Shown: in pieces, positions 53,311 to 60,692 of the stretch
Layout: each line of letters opens with the position of its first letter
Position numbering within the stretch: the stretch's first letter is position 1
Source of the DNA: Oscillospiraceae bacterium
GTDB taxonomy: Bacteria > Bacillota > Clostridia > Oscillospirales > Oscillospiraceae
Length of the DNA stretch: 64,000 nt
Assembly: GCA_017501355.1 (NCBI GenBank)
Contig: JAFVXA010000002.1
Coordinates: 1 to 64,000, forward strand
Reading direction: 5' to 3'
Made by a program: the position numbers and the translations under genes
Notes under the pieces: generated by a model
Databases searched by the model: none
The model's input: only the letters and a program-made list of their open reading frames with translations
What the model was told of the DNA's origin: nothing

Positions 53311-54399
53311 TTATCCAATGTCACGGAACATATAGGCGATGACGTGTTCCAGCTTTTCGCTCATGGTCTCGTCATTTGCGGTGATGGCGTACATCATCAG
53401 CCAGTCGCTGGCGTTGCGCAGGTCCAGCGGCGGCATACCGCAGTCGGTGAGAATGGCGTTGATGGTCCACCAGTGGTCCTCAATGCGCTCCTCATCGCTG
53501 GCGTAGTCCTCGTCCATCTCGCTGTAGCTCTGGTCGATCACGTTCTCGGTGATGACGTAGAGGAGCAACAGGAGTTTGCGGGGTACATCCTTGCGGCGGG
53601 CGCAGATGTCCTTCAGGGTGGTGGCGTTTGGCCAGTTGTTTTTCACCAGCTTCTGTGTCACGCTGTAGCCCGCGCGGCTGCGGGAGGAGGGCATCTGCAT
53701 CTGGAAATAGGTCTCCATGACGGATTCCAGAGAATAGGTCTCCTCATCCACATCCTCCACGTCCGAAACCGGGTGGATGAGCTGCGCCATGTAGCGGTCA
53801 AAATAGGAGAACGCCCGCAGATGGAGCTGACCAAACTTTTCGAGATTTTCCAGATAGCAGCGGCGGAGATCGTCCGTAGTCTGGGCAAGGAAGAAGGCGT
53901 TTTTCAGCTGCTGAGTGACGCGAACACCGTCGCAGGTGGGGCTGAGCGCAGGAACAGGGGGCAGACTTTCAAAGAACTCCTTCGCCTCGGCGTAAGCGCC
54001 GCCTGTGCGGAGAAACCATGCATACACAACATCCCGTCCGTCCCGATAATGGATGCCGTAACTGGTGCAGAAGCCGAGAAGATAGTTCGCCTGTCCTTCG
54101 CTGAGATCCAGCGCGAAGGCGATGCGGAAGATATCCTCCCGATTGGAGGGGACATTCTTGCCGCTGAGCCAGTTATAGACCTTGCGATTGGCGGCGGAGG
54201 GGTCGCTGTCCACGGAAAAGGCGGTGGTGAGACGGAACTGAATATCGTCGGCTGGATAGAGCCCGCGGAGGATATCGCCGAAATCACGGGGAATGATATG
54301 CTCGCCACGCAGGTATTCTGCAGCCATGGCAGGGGTCATTTCGCCGGACTGGATGCGATTGTATTCATCGGCAGAGAGCCGGGTCAGATCAATGCTCAT
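53311..54399 (-). CDS. Uncharacterised helical protein with HTH-like N-terminal half, convergent with the kinase island
   Basis: A 362-residue protein of no recognised family. Residues about 55-110 contain AANRKVYNWLSGKNVPSNRE followed by IFRIAFALDLSEGQANYLLG, which resembles an XRE-type helix-turn-helix (first helices, then a 'skill at counting' recognition helix). The remaining 250 residues are helical, charged and end YMFRDIG. It faces the last kinase across a shared terminator. From position it may regulate, or be a substrate of, the phospho-signalling genes. Preceded on the minus strand by aacaggaggtgttcgc. Confident as a gene, unsure as to role. Confidence 0.65.
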   Translation of the reverse strand: MSIDLTRLSADEYNRIQSGEMTPAMAAEYLRGEHIIPRDFGDILRGLYPADDIQFRLTTAFSVDSDPSAANRKVYNWLSGKNVPSNREDIFRIAFALDLSEGQANYLLGFCTSYGIHYRDGRDVVYAWFLRTGGAYAEAKEFFESLPPVPALSPTCDGVRVTQQLKNAFFLAQTTDDLRRCYLENLEKFGQLHLRAFSYFDRYMAQLIHPVSDVEDVDEETYSLESVMETYFQMQMPSSRSRAGYSVTQKLVKNNWPNATTLKDICARRKDVPRKLLLLLYVITENVIDQSYSEMDEDYASDEERIEDHWWTINAILTDCGMPPLDLRNASDWLMMYAITANDETMSEKLEHVIAYMFRDIG

Positions 54400-54624
54400 G
54401 CGAACACCTCCTGTTGGAGTTTGAGAGCCATTTTTCAGAGGGAGAGATAGCCCAGTGCTGGATTTGCGTTGCGGTCATGACCTCATCTCTACCAAAAACA
54501 GTATACTACAAAAAATGCAGAAACGGAATGAAGAATTGTTTTCGTTTCCTTTTTTGTGACGATGGGTCATGCTGCTTTTTGCCGCGCTGACTGAACGGAA
54601 TTTTCGTATATTTGAACAGTCTCA

Positions 54625-54822
54625 GTGTTCCGACCAGACTTGCAACGAGCTGCGAGGCTGGAGAATGTTTGGGGACAGGTTGATGCAGAAATCAAGCATT
54701 TGGGCAATGATGTATCTGCCATGGGAGAAGAACTTGAAAAAGCTGATAGAAGTGATACAATTTTTCAAAACGACATATCCACAAGAAAAGACCACAAAAT
54801 AGATCTGTATAAATTGGTATAA
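54625..54822 (+). CDS. Possible short coding remnant
   Basis: A 65-residue frame from GTG (LENVWGQVDAEIKHLGNDVS...), charged and helical, with no ribosome-binding site and a stop codon just upstream. It could be the 3' remnant of a larger host gene cut by earlier rearrangement. An overlapping frame of similar size exists on the same strand, so coding is uncertain. The rest of 54400-54838 is AT-rich intergenic DNA. Confidence 0.25.
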   Translation: MFRPDLQRAARLENVWGQVDAEIKHLGNDVSAMGEELEKADRSDTIFQNDISTRKDHKIDLYKLV

Positions 54823-54838
54823 TTGAGGAAGAAAAACC

Positions 54839-54889
54839 ATGACCAAAATCCTATTCGTGTGCCACGGCAATACGACTGAGGAGAGCTGA
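54839..54889 (+). pseudogene. 5' fragment of a low-molecular-weight protein tyrosine phosphatase gene
   Basis: A start codon with the site ttgaggaagaaaaacc is followed by codons for MTKILFVCHGN. This is the invariant N-terminus of low-molecular-weight phosphotyrosine phosphatases, whose P-loop then continues ICRSP. Here the frame continues TTEES and stops. The catalytic P-loop is therefore broken after Asn, exactly at codon 11. The most likely cause is insertion of the downstream integrative element into the gene, with the remaining part expected beyond the right edge of the window. Confidence 0.65.
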
Positions 54890-54930
54890 AAGCTTTGCGG
54901 CACAATGGGTTTAGAAATCCAAACGAGTCT

Positions 54931-54951
54931 TTTACACACAATTTACACACC
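54931..54951 (+). repeat. Direct repeat next to the element's left end
   Basis: TTTACACAC at 54931-54939 and 54942-54950, 11 bases apart. It resembles the AATTGCACAC repeat near the tmRNA att site and may be integrase arm-type sites. Confidence 0.4.
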
Positions 54952-54975
54952 CTATGATGTGCGTCTGATATGGTT

Positions 54976-55012
54976 AAATCCCTGCAGAGATTGATCCTCT
55001 GCAGGGATTTTG
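54976..55012 (+). terminator. Hairpin terminator
   Basis: AAATCCCTGCAGAG/CTCTGCAGGGATTT, a perfect 14-bp stem, then TTGTG. Shields the element from host transcription entering from the left. Confidence 0.7.
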
Positions 55013-55086
55013 TGTTGTCCTGATAAAAAGAAAATACAAAGTCCTTGAAGTGAATGTTTTGAGGACTTGTTGTTTGTAGATGGCTG

Positions 55087-55115
55087 TTGAAAGTGCTGGA
55101 TATCTTTAGTAAAAT
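55087..55115 (+). promoter_or_regulatory. Promoter of the NACHT gene
   Basis: TTGAAA (55087-55092), 17-base spacer, TAAAAT (55110-55115), 27 bases before the start codon. Strong enough for constitutive expression, as is usual for immune genes. Confidence 0.65.
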
Positions 55116-55141
55116 GTCTATTTAAGGGAGGTGTTACGCTG

Positions 55142-57046
55142 ATGAATGATACTCAGTTGCAGACGAGCCCTAACATGCTCGATTTAGGGACTCAGGCAGG
55201 AGCTCAAAAAGCAGGTGAATTTTTTGTAGACAGAGCATTAAATGGATTAGTTGATGGCGTTAAAAAGAAATATTCCGAGGCACAAGTGTTCTTGGGAGCT
55301 GCTTTTTCGCGCTATTTGCAGAATGCAACAACGAGATATAATCAAGTCCGGACGCTTGCTACAGGAACAACCCCGCGTACTATTATTGGAAAAAATAATA
55401 TTTATGTTAGCATTGGTGTCAAATTCGGAGAGAAAAGAATCGATGCTGATACAATAGATTCGATGCTGCGTATAAGCAACAATATTTTGATTTTAGGTAC
55501 TGGTGGTATCGGAAAATCTATGATGATGCGATATCTTTTCTTGAACACAGCTAATCGCGGAGAATATGTTCCTGTTTTGCTAGAATTGCGCAAGGTTAGC
55601 AATCAATCTATAGGGCAAATTTCTGTTTTAGATTTGATCTATTCTTGTATGGAAGATTTCGATGTCAAACTACCTAAAGAACAGTTTGAGTATAGTCTTC
55701 GACTTGGAAAGTATCTCTTCCTCATGGATGGATTCGACGAAGTCAAAGAAACCCAAGCAACTGAGACTGCTGCAGCAATTCAAGCTTTTTGCGCTAAATA
55801 TCCTAAGAATCCCTGTATAATTACTTCGCGTCCTAGGCGAGATACATCGCCATTGGAAACATTTACGACTTTAAAATCTCTACCTCTGAGTAAAGAGCAA
55901 GCGATTTTCCTTGCCTCCAAAATATGGAAGGAAGACGAAAAAACGAAAGAATTTTGCCGCCAATTAGAAGATGAACTGTATGAAAAACATCGTGATTTTG
56001 CAGAAAATCCGTTGTTGCTTTCTATGATGTTTCTGACTTTTATGCGAAATAATTCTATTCCCAATCATTTGGCGGAGTTTTATAACAAGGCATATGATGC
56101 CCTTTATAGTGCACATGATAGTAATGATAAAGGGTGTTACCGCAGAGAGTTCCGCTGTCAAAACCTTGATGAGCCAAGTTTCAAGCTTCTTCTATCCCAT
56201 TTTTGTTTCCAAAGCTACTTTAAGGAAGACTATGAATTCAAGCGGGATGATCTTTTGGCTTATCTGCAAAAAAGCATAAAAAAGTTGGGATTCGACAGTG
56301 TTTGTGCGATTGACTACTTAGAAGATTTGCGTAATGTTGTTTGTATCATCATCAAAGATGGTGATATATATCGTTTTTCTCATCGATCGTTTCAGGCTTA
56401 TTTTGCGGCATGTTACACATCAAACTCACTGACTGATGAACAGCAGAAAAAATTGTTTGCATCTATTCTGTCTGGTAAAGAAGTGTTTTGGGATAAAGAA
56501 GATTATTATAAAATACTTGCTCAAATTTGCCCTCAACGTTTTGCGGTGAACGCATTAGAAGAAAAATTGCGGTTCATTAGAGAGGAAGTAAATACTCAAC
56601 TCAACCCCGACAAATACTTCTTTAAGTTACAATTTAATGCTATTTCGATCAAAAATGTTGATGATCCTACTTCGCGAATGGGGCTCATAATTGGGGTGGG
56701 GGAATGTGAACGCCTATACTATGATTACAATGTAATTGGGCTGTTCCGCCGATTTGTTAGGAACAATTATAGCAAGGGAATGGAACCTGAACGGGAATAT
56801 ATTTGGAGTTGTGTTAGAAGGATTCAAGAGCAAGATATCAACTGCCGACAGAATAGGTGTGAGGTTTCATTCAAGGTAATTGATTCTACGGATGTGCTTT
56901 CAGATGATGAACGTGAACAGTTTTATTCTACATTGGTTCAGCTAAATGAAACAAAGGAGACAAGAGAAGCGATTGATGAGTGGTTGCTGGAGATAGAACA
57001 AGGGCGTGAACTATTGGCGACTGGCAATTTTATCGATGATCTTTAA
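55142..57046 (+). CDS. NACHT-domain STAND NTPase, candidate anti-phage protein
   Basis: A 634-residue protein. An N-terminal helical segment (about 1-80) has no recognised effector. NACHT domain: Walker A GTGGIGKS (119-126), Walker B LFLMDGFDEV (192-201) with the small-residue and acidic positions of NACHT, and an ITSRPR sensor near 228. The end of the helical part carries YRFSHRSFQAYFAA near 410, the hallmark at the end of many bacterial NACHT modules. A C-terminal 200-residue helical/beta region may be the sensor. Bacterial NACHT proteins of this size protect against phages. Sequence is AT-rich (Lys/Ile/Asn codons) against the GC-rich host, indicating transfer. RBS aagggaggtgttacgctg. Confidence 0.75.
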   Translation: MNDTQLQTSPNMLDLGTQAGAQKAGEFFVDRALNGLVDGVKKKYSEAQVFLGAAFSRYLQNATTRYNQVRTLATGTTPRTIIGKNNIYVSIGVKFGEKRIDADTIDSMLRISNNILILGTGGIGKSMMMRYLFLNTANRGEYVPVLLELRKVSNQSIGQISVLDLIYSCMEDFDVKLPKEQFEYSLRLGKYLFLMDGFDEVKETQATETAAAIQAFCAKYPKNPCIITSRPRRDTSPLETFTTLKSLPLSKEQAIFLASKIWKEDEKTKEFCRQLEDELYEKHRDFAENPLLLSMMFLTFMRNNSIPNHLAEFYNKAYDALYSAHDSNDKGCYRREFRCQNLDEPSFKLLLSHFCFQSYFKEDYEFKRDDLLAYLQKSIKKLGFDSVCAIDYLEDLRNVVCIIIKDGDIYRFSHRSFQAYFAACYTSNSLTDEQQKKLFASILSGKEVFWDKEDYYKILAQICPQRFAVNALEEKLRFIREEVNTQLNPDKYFFKLQFNAISIKNVDDPTSRMGLIIGVGECERLYYDYNVIGLFRRFVRNNYSKGMEPEREYIWSCVRRIQEQDINCRQNRCEVSFKVIDSTDVLSDDEREQFYSTLVQLNETKETREAIDEWLLEIEQGRELLATGNFIDDL

Positions 57047-57064
57047 TAAGGTTAGGTAATTTAG

Positions 57065-57098
57065 AAACCCTCGGAGTTTCAAAACTCCGAGGGTTTTT
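57065..57098. terminator. Bidirectional terminator
   Basis: AAACCCTCGGAGTTT and AAACTCCGAGGGTTTTT, a 15-bp stem, between convergent genes. Confidence 0.8.
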
Positions 57099-57110
57099 GC
57101 ATATGCACTT

Positions 57111-57755
57111 TCAAACCTCGACCATCTGCTGCATACAGTCCATGCACATGATCCGCACAGCTTTGGTTGCTCTGACACTATTGCCGCAGCAAGGGCACTG
57201 TAGCTTGCGTGTGCTGCTCGGTCTGCGTTCACCGTTGCCGAATGTGCCGGGCTGACTAGTTCCACTGCTGTCAATTCGAATGGGCTGAAAACCGCTGTTT
57301 CGTCCGATGCGAATTTCATTCCAATCTTTTGAAAGTGCATATTCAACGAGTCGTTCACTGGGGCGGGTGTTCCATCCGTGCTGCCCACAGCGGAAACATT
57401 CAAGCCCTCGTTTTTCGGCTTCAGCTTTGAATCGTCCATTATGGTATGTACCGCCCCGGCTGACTTCCTTGATACCATTTTCTCGGCAATACAGATGCAC
57501 CATTTCATGGATCATTGTATCGAGGGTTTCTTCAATGGGGTAATTCAAAACTTCGGCGGCAATGTTCAATTCGTAGGTGCTGCCGTCCGGTCTCTGCCAA
57601 ACCTTTGCCACGGAGCAGTGTCCATAAGTTCCGGGCTTGCTCTGCACGGTGATGATGGGGATTGAAAGTGTACCTTCAAAGAAATCCTCATTCAGATGGG
57701 AATAGATTTTTTCGAGCTGTCCGACCGCGCGGCTCATTTTTGTAGTCTGCTTCAT
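57111..57755 (-). CDS. SprT-like zinc metalloprotease
   Basis: A 214-residue protein. A metalloprotease helix IHEMVHLYC (His83, Glu84, His87) with a further GTYHNGRFKAEAEKRG helix after it fits SprT-family domains. Two cysteine pairs at CFRCG (near 125) and CPCCG...CMDCMQ (near 190-210) form zinc-ribbon-like knuckles. SprT-type proteins in conjugative elements are frequent, often next to a ssDNA-handling region, but their substrate is unclear. Start ATG at 57755 because GGAGG lies eight bases upstream (in the preceding ATGGAGGAC). Convergent with the NACHT gene, so its product probably serves the element rather than immunity. Confidence 0.75.
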   Translation of the reverse strand: MKQTTKMSRAVGQLEKIYSHLNEDFFEGTLSIPIITVQSKPGTYGHCSVAKVWQRPDGSTYELNIAAEVLNYPIEETLDTMIHEMVHLYCRENGIKEVSRGGTYHNGRFKAEAEKRGLECFRCGQHGWNTRPSERLVEYALSKDWNEIRIGRNSGFQPIRIDSSGTSQPGTFGNGERRPSSTRKLQCPCCGNSVRATKAVRIMCMDCMQQMVEV

Positions 57756-57840
57756 GGCGTTGTCCTCCATAGTGAGAAATGTGTGTCAGCAAAGCTGTCT
57801 GCTTGCTTTGCTTGATTTCTTCATGCACAAGGAGGACGAA

Positions 57841-57906
57841 CAGTCAAGGTTGACCACGGGTCACTTGCCATAAAATTTGGAGACCAAATTTATGAGACCT
57901 TGACTG
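57841..57906. repeat. Nested inverted repeat, candidate oriT, single-strand origin or leader RNA
   Basis: Outer arms CAGTCAAGGT (57841-57850) and ACCTTGACTG (57897-57906) enclose inner near-perfect arms CATAAAATTTGG / CCAAATTTATG (57869-57894). Such nested hairpins occur at relaxase sites or single-strand origins. It lies 85 bases upstream of the SprT start on its minus strand, so a leader RNA is also possible. Confidence 0.45.
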
Positions 57907-57942
57907 GAAGGACGACTGTGCCAAAAAACTTTGATATAAGAA

Positions 57943-57992
57943 AAGACCCGGATAGCTTGATCGCACGCGAAGCGTTCAAGTATCCGAGTCTT
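57943..57992 (-). terminator. Terminator of the HTH gene
   Basis: GACCCGGATAGCTTGA... and ...TCAAGTATCCGAGTC form a long stem with one bulge; on the minus strand it is followed by TTTTCTT. It includes the last codons of the HTH gene. Confidence 0.6.
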
Positions 57993-58212
57993 GCTGAGAG
58001 ATTATATCCGGAGTAAATTCTATGAGATCAGCAACAGTACAATCAAGAATATTGCATAAAGAATTTAGCGTGTGTGTTGAAATAGATTCATCATTCATAA
58101 ACCGTTGGATAGTTTTGCTGTCGAGATTGAATTGACCGCATTTGTTGCGCAAATAGTATGTGCTGATATTTCTGTCTTCTAACAATTTTCGAAGTGGCTG
58201 AAATGAAATCAT
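57976..58212 (-). CDS. XRE/Cro-type helix-turn-helix regulator
   Basis: A 78-residue single-domain protein. N-terminal helix FQPLRKLLEDRNISTYYLRN, then the DNA-recognition region LDSKTIQRFMNDESISTHTL and the typical ending NILDCTVADLIEFTP, as in small Cro-like repressors (HTH_26 type). It is divergent from the lipoprotein gene and an operator-like palindrome lies in the leader of that gene. Probably represses the lipoprotein or its own promoter. Part of the integrative element. Confidence 0.8.
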   Translation of the reverse strand: MISFQPLRKLLEDRNISTYYLRNKCGQFNLDSKTIQRFMNDESISTHTLNSLCNILDCTVADLIEFTPDIISQQDSDT

Positions 58213-58224
58213 GGACGCGACCCC

Positions 58225-58253
58225 TTGACTTTTTTCTTATTATCCCATAGAAT
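58225..58253 (+). promoter_or_regulatory. Promoter of the lipoprotein gene
   Basis: TTGACT (58225-58230), 17-base spacer, TAGAAT (58248-58253). Starts 13 bases after the divergent regulator start codon. Confidence 0.65.
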
Positions 58254-58267
58254 TCAGTCATGTTATT

Positions 58268-58285
58268 ATGAGGAAAATTCCTCAT
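58268..58285. promoter_or_regulatory. Operator-like palindrome
   Basis: ATGAGGAA-aa-TTCCTCAT, 8-bp arms, 15 bases downstream of the -10 box and before the lipoprotein start. A good candidate binding site for the divergent HTH protein. Confidence 0.45.
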
Positions 58286-58311
58286 ATCGATACGGAAGAG
58301 AGGAGTGCAGC

Positions 58312-59361
58312 ATGAAAACTAACTTAAAATTTATTGCGAGGACACTTTTGCCTGTGCTGTTGGTACTTATGCTTACAGGATGTTCTGAGGGAGGATCAAG
58401 CACAGAACTATATGAACTTCAAAAGAAAAATGAAGCCCTTCAATTGGAACTAGATTTCACAAAAGAAAAGTTGAACGCAGCAGAACTGAAAATTGAATCG
58501 CTCGAAGAGCGGCTTGCCGAAGAAAACAAGCCTGAAGAAAAACCCGTATTAGATGAAGATATTGTTCCTCGTGCGCTTGAGGCGGAAGAATTGCTGCTTG
58601 GAGAATGGTTTGATCAGAGTATTCACGACGATTACGGGAGATCTTGGTCACAAAGTATGGTCTTTTATGAGAATGGCAAAGGGTCAATAGTTCAAACATA
58701 TTATGTTCCTAATGATACATTAGATTGGTCTACTTCCGATCCGACCTTCACTGGTGAGGTTGCACGTACATTTTCTTGGTCTCTTAACGGCGAGGAGTTG
58801 CATGTAGTAATAACAGAGACTGGAGAAATTGGTGATTTTACTTTTTTGGCAGAGGAACAACAATTTTTCCTTACAGCAAACAGTAACTTGAGGTTTGAAA
58901 GAACGGAATTTGCTGAACTGGAGAACTACATTGATCTAAGAGTGTTCTTGGGTAATAAGGAAGCGCAAAAAACGGCTCTTATGCGTAATCTCTTGGGAAT
59001 TTGGTATTTTGATGTATTTACATGGAAGTTTAATGAGGACGGAACAGGTAGCATAGAGATTCCGAAGTTGGGAGATCAACCGGCAACAACGCGTGAGTTT
59101 TCGTATTCATTAGATGTTTCCCCTTCTGAGACTCCCTCAAATGATTTGCTGATAATGGAGTGGGAGGATAACAATACATCTTATCACAGAGTCAAAATGA
59201 ATGGCGACGGTTCAATGACTCTCGACAGCATTGTGACTGGTGTGGATGACGTTCGATTGACTCGTACATTTGACAGAAACAACTGCCCTGTTAGTGAAGC
59301 GATTATTGCAAATGGCATCGGTGTGCTTTCCGGATCGATATTCTATGATCTCCTGCCGTGA
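58312..59361 (+). CDS. Lipoprotein with coiled coil (element cargo)
   Basis: A 349-residue lipoprotein. Signal peptide with lipobox LMLTGC (cysteine about 23). A coiled coil follows (residues about 33-70, LYELQKKNEALQLELDFTKE). Two related beta domains come next, each with a LLGEWF / LLGIWYFD start and a 'N/E-N/D-G-x-G-S' hairpin (ENGKGSIVQT; NEDGTGSIEI), resembling lipocalin-like domains. It is exported and anchored in the membrane. A role in surface exclusion or defence on mobile elements is possible, but nothing proves it. Start ATG after agaggagtgcagc. Regulated by the divergent HTH protein, by inference. Confidence 0.7.
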   Translation: MKTNLKFIARTLLPVLLVLMLTGCSEGGSSTELYELQKKNEALQLELDFTKEKLNAAELKIESLEERLAEENKPEEKPVLDEDIVPRALEAEELLLGEWFDQSIHDDYGRSWSQSMVFYENGKGSIVQTYYVPNDTLDWSTSDPTFTGEVARTFSWSLNGEELHVVITETGEIGDFTFLAEEQQFFLTANSNLRFERTEFAELENYIDLRVFLGNKEAQKTALMRNLLGIWYFDVFTWKFNEDGTGSIEIPKLGDQPATTREFSYSLDVSPSETPSNDLLIMEWEDNNTSYHRVKMNGDGSMTLDSIVTGVDDVRLTRTFDRNNCPVSEAIIANGIGVLSGSIFYDLLP

Positions 59362-59392
59362 CGATTTTATAAAAAGAGAATACAGTTAAAGC

Positions 59393-59442
59393 AAAACCAC
59401 CCATTGAGAATTGACCTGTTGTGTCATCTCATGGGTGGTTTT
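59393..59442. terminator. Terminator between convergent genes
   Basis: AAAACCACCCATTGAGA (59393-59409) pairs with TCTCATGGGTGGTTTT (59427-59442) with one bulge. Serves the lipoprotein and, reading leftwards, the 59469 gene. Confidence 0.7.
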
Positions 59443-59468
59443 CATTCTAGAGATAAATAATGGGGAAA

Positions 59469-60104
59469 TTAAACAATATGAAGTTCTACATCCTTTATGG
59501 AGCCCAACTGATTAAGTGTCGCATGAAGTCCATCTAGCTCATCATCGGAATAAATGTATTTTTCCATGCAGGCACATTCCTTGATGAATTGCTGCGAATC
59601 TTCCAATAATTTTCGTAGCTGCTTTTCGTTTTCAAAATTAATTGTAGCCCAATCGATGCGCATGAACAGTGAAAAAGAAGCTTTTTTTATCATTTCGGAA
59701 ACTAAAGCTTCATTCTCGATAAATTCGAGATTAGGGCATATACGAAGTGTATTGCAGAGAATATCTAAAAAAGCCAAATAAGGTTTTTTTATATTTTCCC
59801 AAGAAGTAAGTGCTTTTTCACGCTTTTGACTATCTTTTTCTTCCTCAATGTAAACTTCAACCGCTTTTTCGAAACATTTGCGCAATCTTTTGATGTTGTT
59901 GTTTTCTTCTTTGTGTGAATACCAAGAGTTCGGAATATTATTGTATCTCAGCTGGTGAATCGATGAGACTGACATGAACATTTCTTGAGCAAGACACTCT
60001 TCGAATCCGATTTTTGATAAACCTAAAAGTGAAGGAATTGATAAGATGTGGTCTGAAAGTGTTTTTGAGACTATGGTTTCATGTTTTGCATTTTTGTCAT
60101 TCAT
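59469..60104 (-). CDS. Uncharacterised helical protein (element cargo)
   Basis: A 211-residue protein without a recognised family. It is mostly alpha-helical, charged and without membrane segments. N-terminal SKTLSDHILSIPSLLGLSKI, then a Lys/Glu-rich helix (KAVEVYIEEEKDSQKREKAL). AT-rich codon use like the NACHT gene. It sits alone on the minus strand between cargo and the mobility core, preceded on the minus strand by ctctaaggaggttatttt. It may be cargo or a regulator. Nothing suggests a catalytic site. Confidence 0.55.
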   Translation of the reverse strand: MNDKNAKHETIVSKTLSDHILSIPSLLGLSKIGFEECLAQEMFMSVSSIHQLRYNNIPNSWYSHKEENNNIKRLRKCFEKAVEVYIEEEKDSQKREKALTSWENIKKPYLAFLDILCNTLRICPNLEFIENEALVSEMIKKASFSLFMRIDWATINFENEKQLRKLLEDSQQFIKECACMEKYIYSDDELDGLHATLNQLGSIKDVELHIV

Positions 60105-60184
60105 AAAATAACCTCCTTAGAGTTTTCTTTGTTATAACACAAAAAATACCGCTCGAAAAGTAATTATTTCTAAGTAAAGCAGCT

Positions 60185-60228
60185 CCAAAAATACTAGGGA
60201 AAGTGAACTGATATGCTAGTATTTTTGG
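60185..60228. repeat. Perfect 13-bp inverted repeat in a leader
   Basis: CCAAAAATACTAG and CTAGTATTTTTGG with an 18-base loop, 140 bases upstream of the first mobility gene. Candidate attenuator or operator for the mobility operon. The rest of 60105-60370 is AT-rich and has no gene. Confidence 0.5.
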
Positions 60229-60370
60229 GGATTTGATGCAAGTGAGTAGTTAACTGGATAATTCTGCTTTTGTGGTGTACAGTGAAGGTGCCGCGGCACT
60301 TTGTGGCGCAGATGGTGATCAACATTTGCGCAAACTCAAAAGTATAATTACATTTAGAAGGAGTTTTGTT

Positions 60371-60628
60371 ATGAAAATCAAAATTGTCGGAAAAGTGCAT
60401 CGCTCTGGTGTTTCCAAAAAATCTGGAAGTCATTACGATTTCGTGGAGCTTCACATCGTGCTGCCTAAGCGGGGCGTTATCGGAGAAGCGGCGCAAACGG
60501 TAACGGTTGATCCTGAGGTCTATCCGTTTGAGCGAATCAATCCGGGGCTGTATGACGCTGAGTTCGACAACAGCGGCACCCTTGTTGCGCTTGCGCCTGT
60601 TCAGGCTCAGCCTGCTGTGAGCAAGTAA
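60371..60628 (+). CDS. Small G5P-like ssDNA-binding protein, first gene of mobility core
   Basis: An 85-residue protein: MKIKIVGKVHRSGVSKKSG then beta strands and the end VTVDPEVYPFERINPGLYDA. The pattern (short basic beta hairpin with RSGVSKKSG, later PGLYDAEFDNSG) recalls the OB-fold helix-destabilising proteins of filamentous phages, which bind ssDNA during rolling-circle replication. Such proteins often precede the transfer ATPase in Tn916-like and small integrative elements. ssDNA coating would match a rolling-circle Rep downstream. Assignment by pattern only. The ATG follows agaaggagttttgtt; upstream in-frame starts lack a site. Confidence 0.5.
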   Translation: MKIKIVGKVHRSGVSKKSGSHYDFVELHIVLPKRGVIGEAAQTVTVDPEVYPFERINPGLYDAEFDNSGTLVALAPVQAQPAVSK

Positions 60629-60692
60629 AAATGGTGGCGGCGAGCTGCGGGGTTCGCTCGTGGCTCGCCGCCAGTACAAAAGGAGTGACTGC

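Noticed and set aside
54569-54802. A 77-codon frame between the helical protein and the phosphatase fragment
   Set aside because: No ribosome-binding site and no family. It overlaps another equally weak frame, so at most one could be coding and neither is convincing.
57841-57906. A rho-independent terminator
   Set aside because: It lacks a T-run on either strand and lies upstream rather than downstream of the neighbouring genes.
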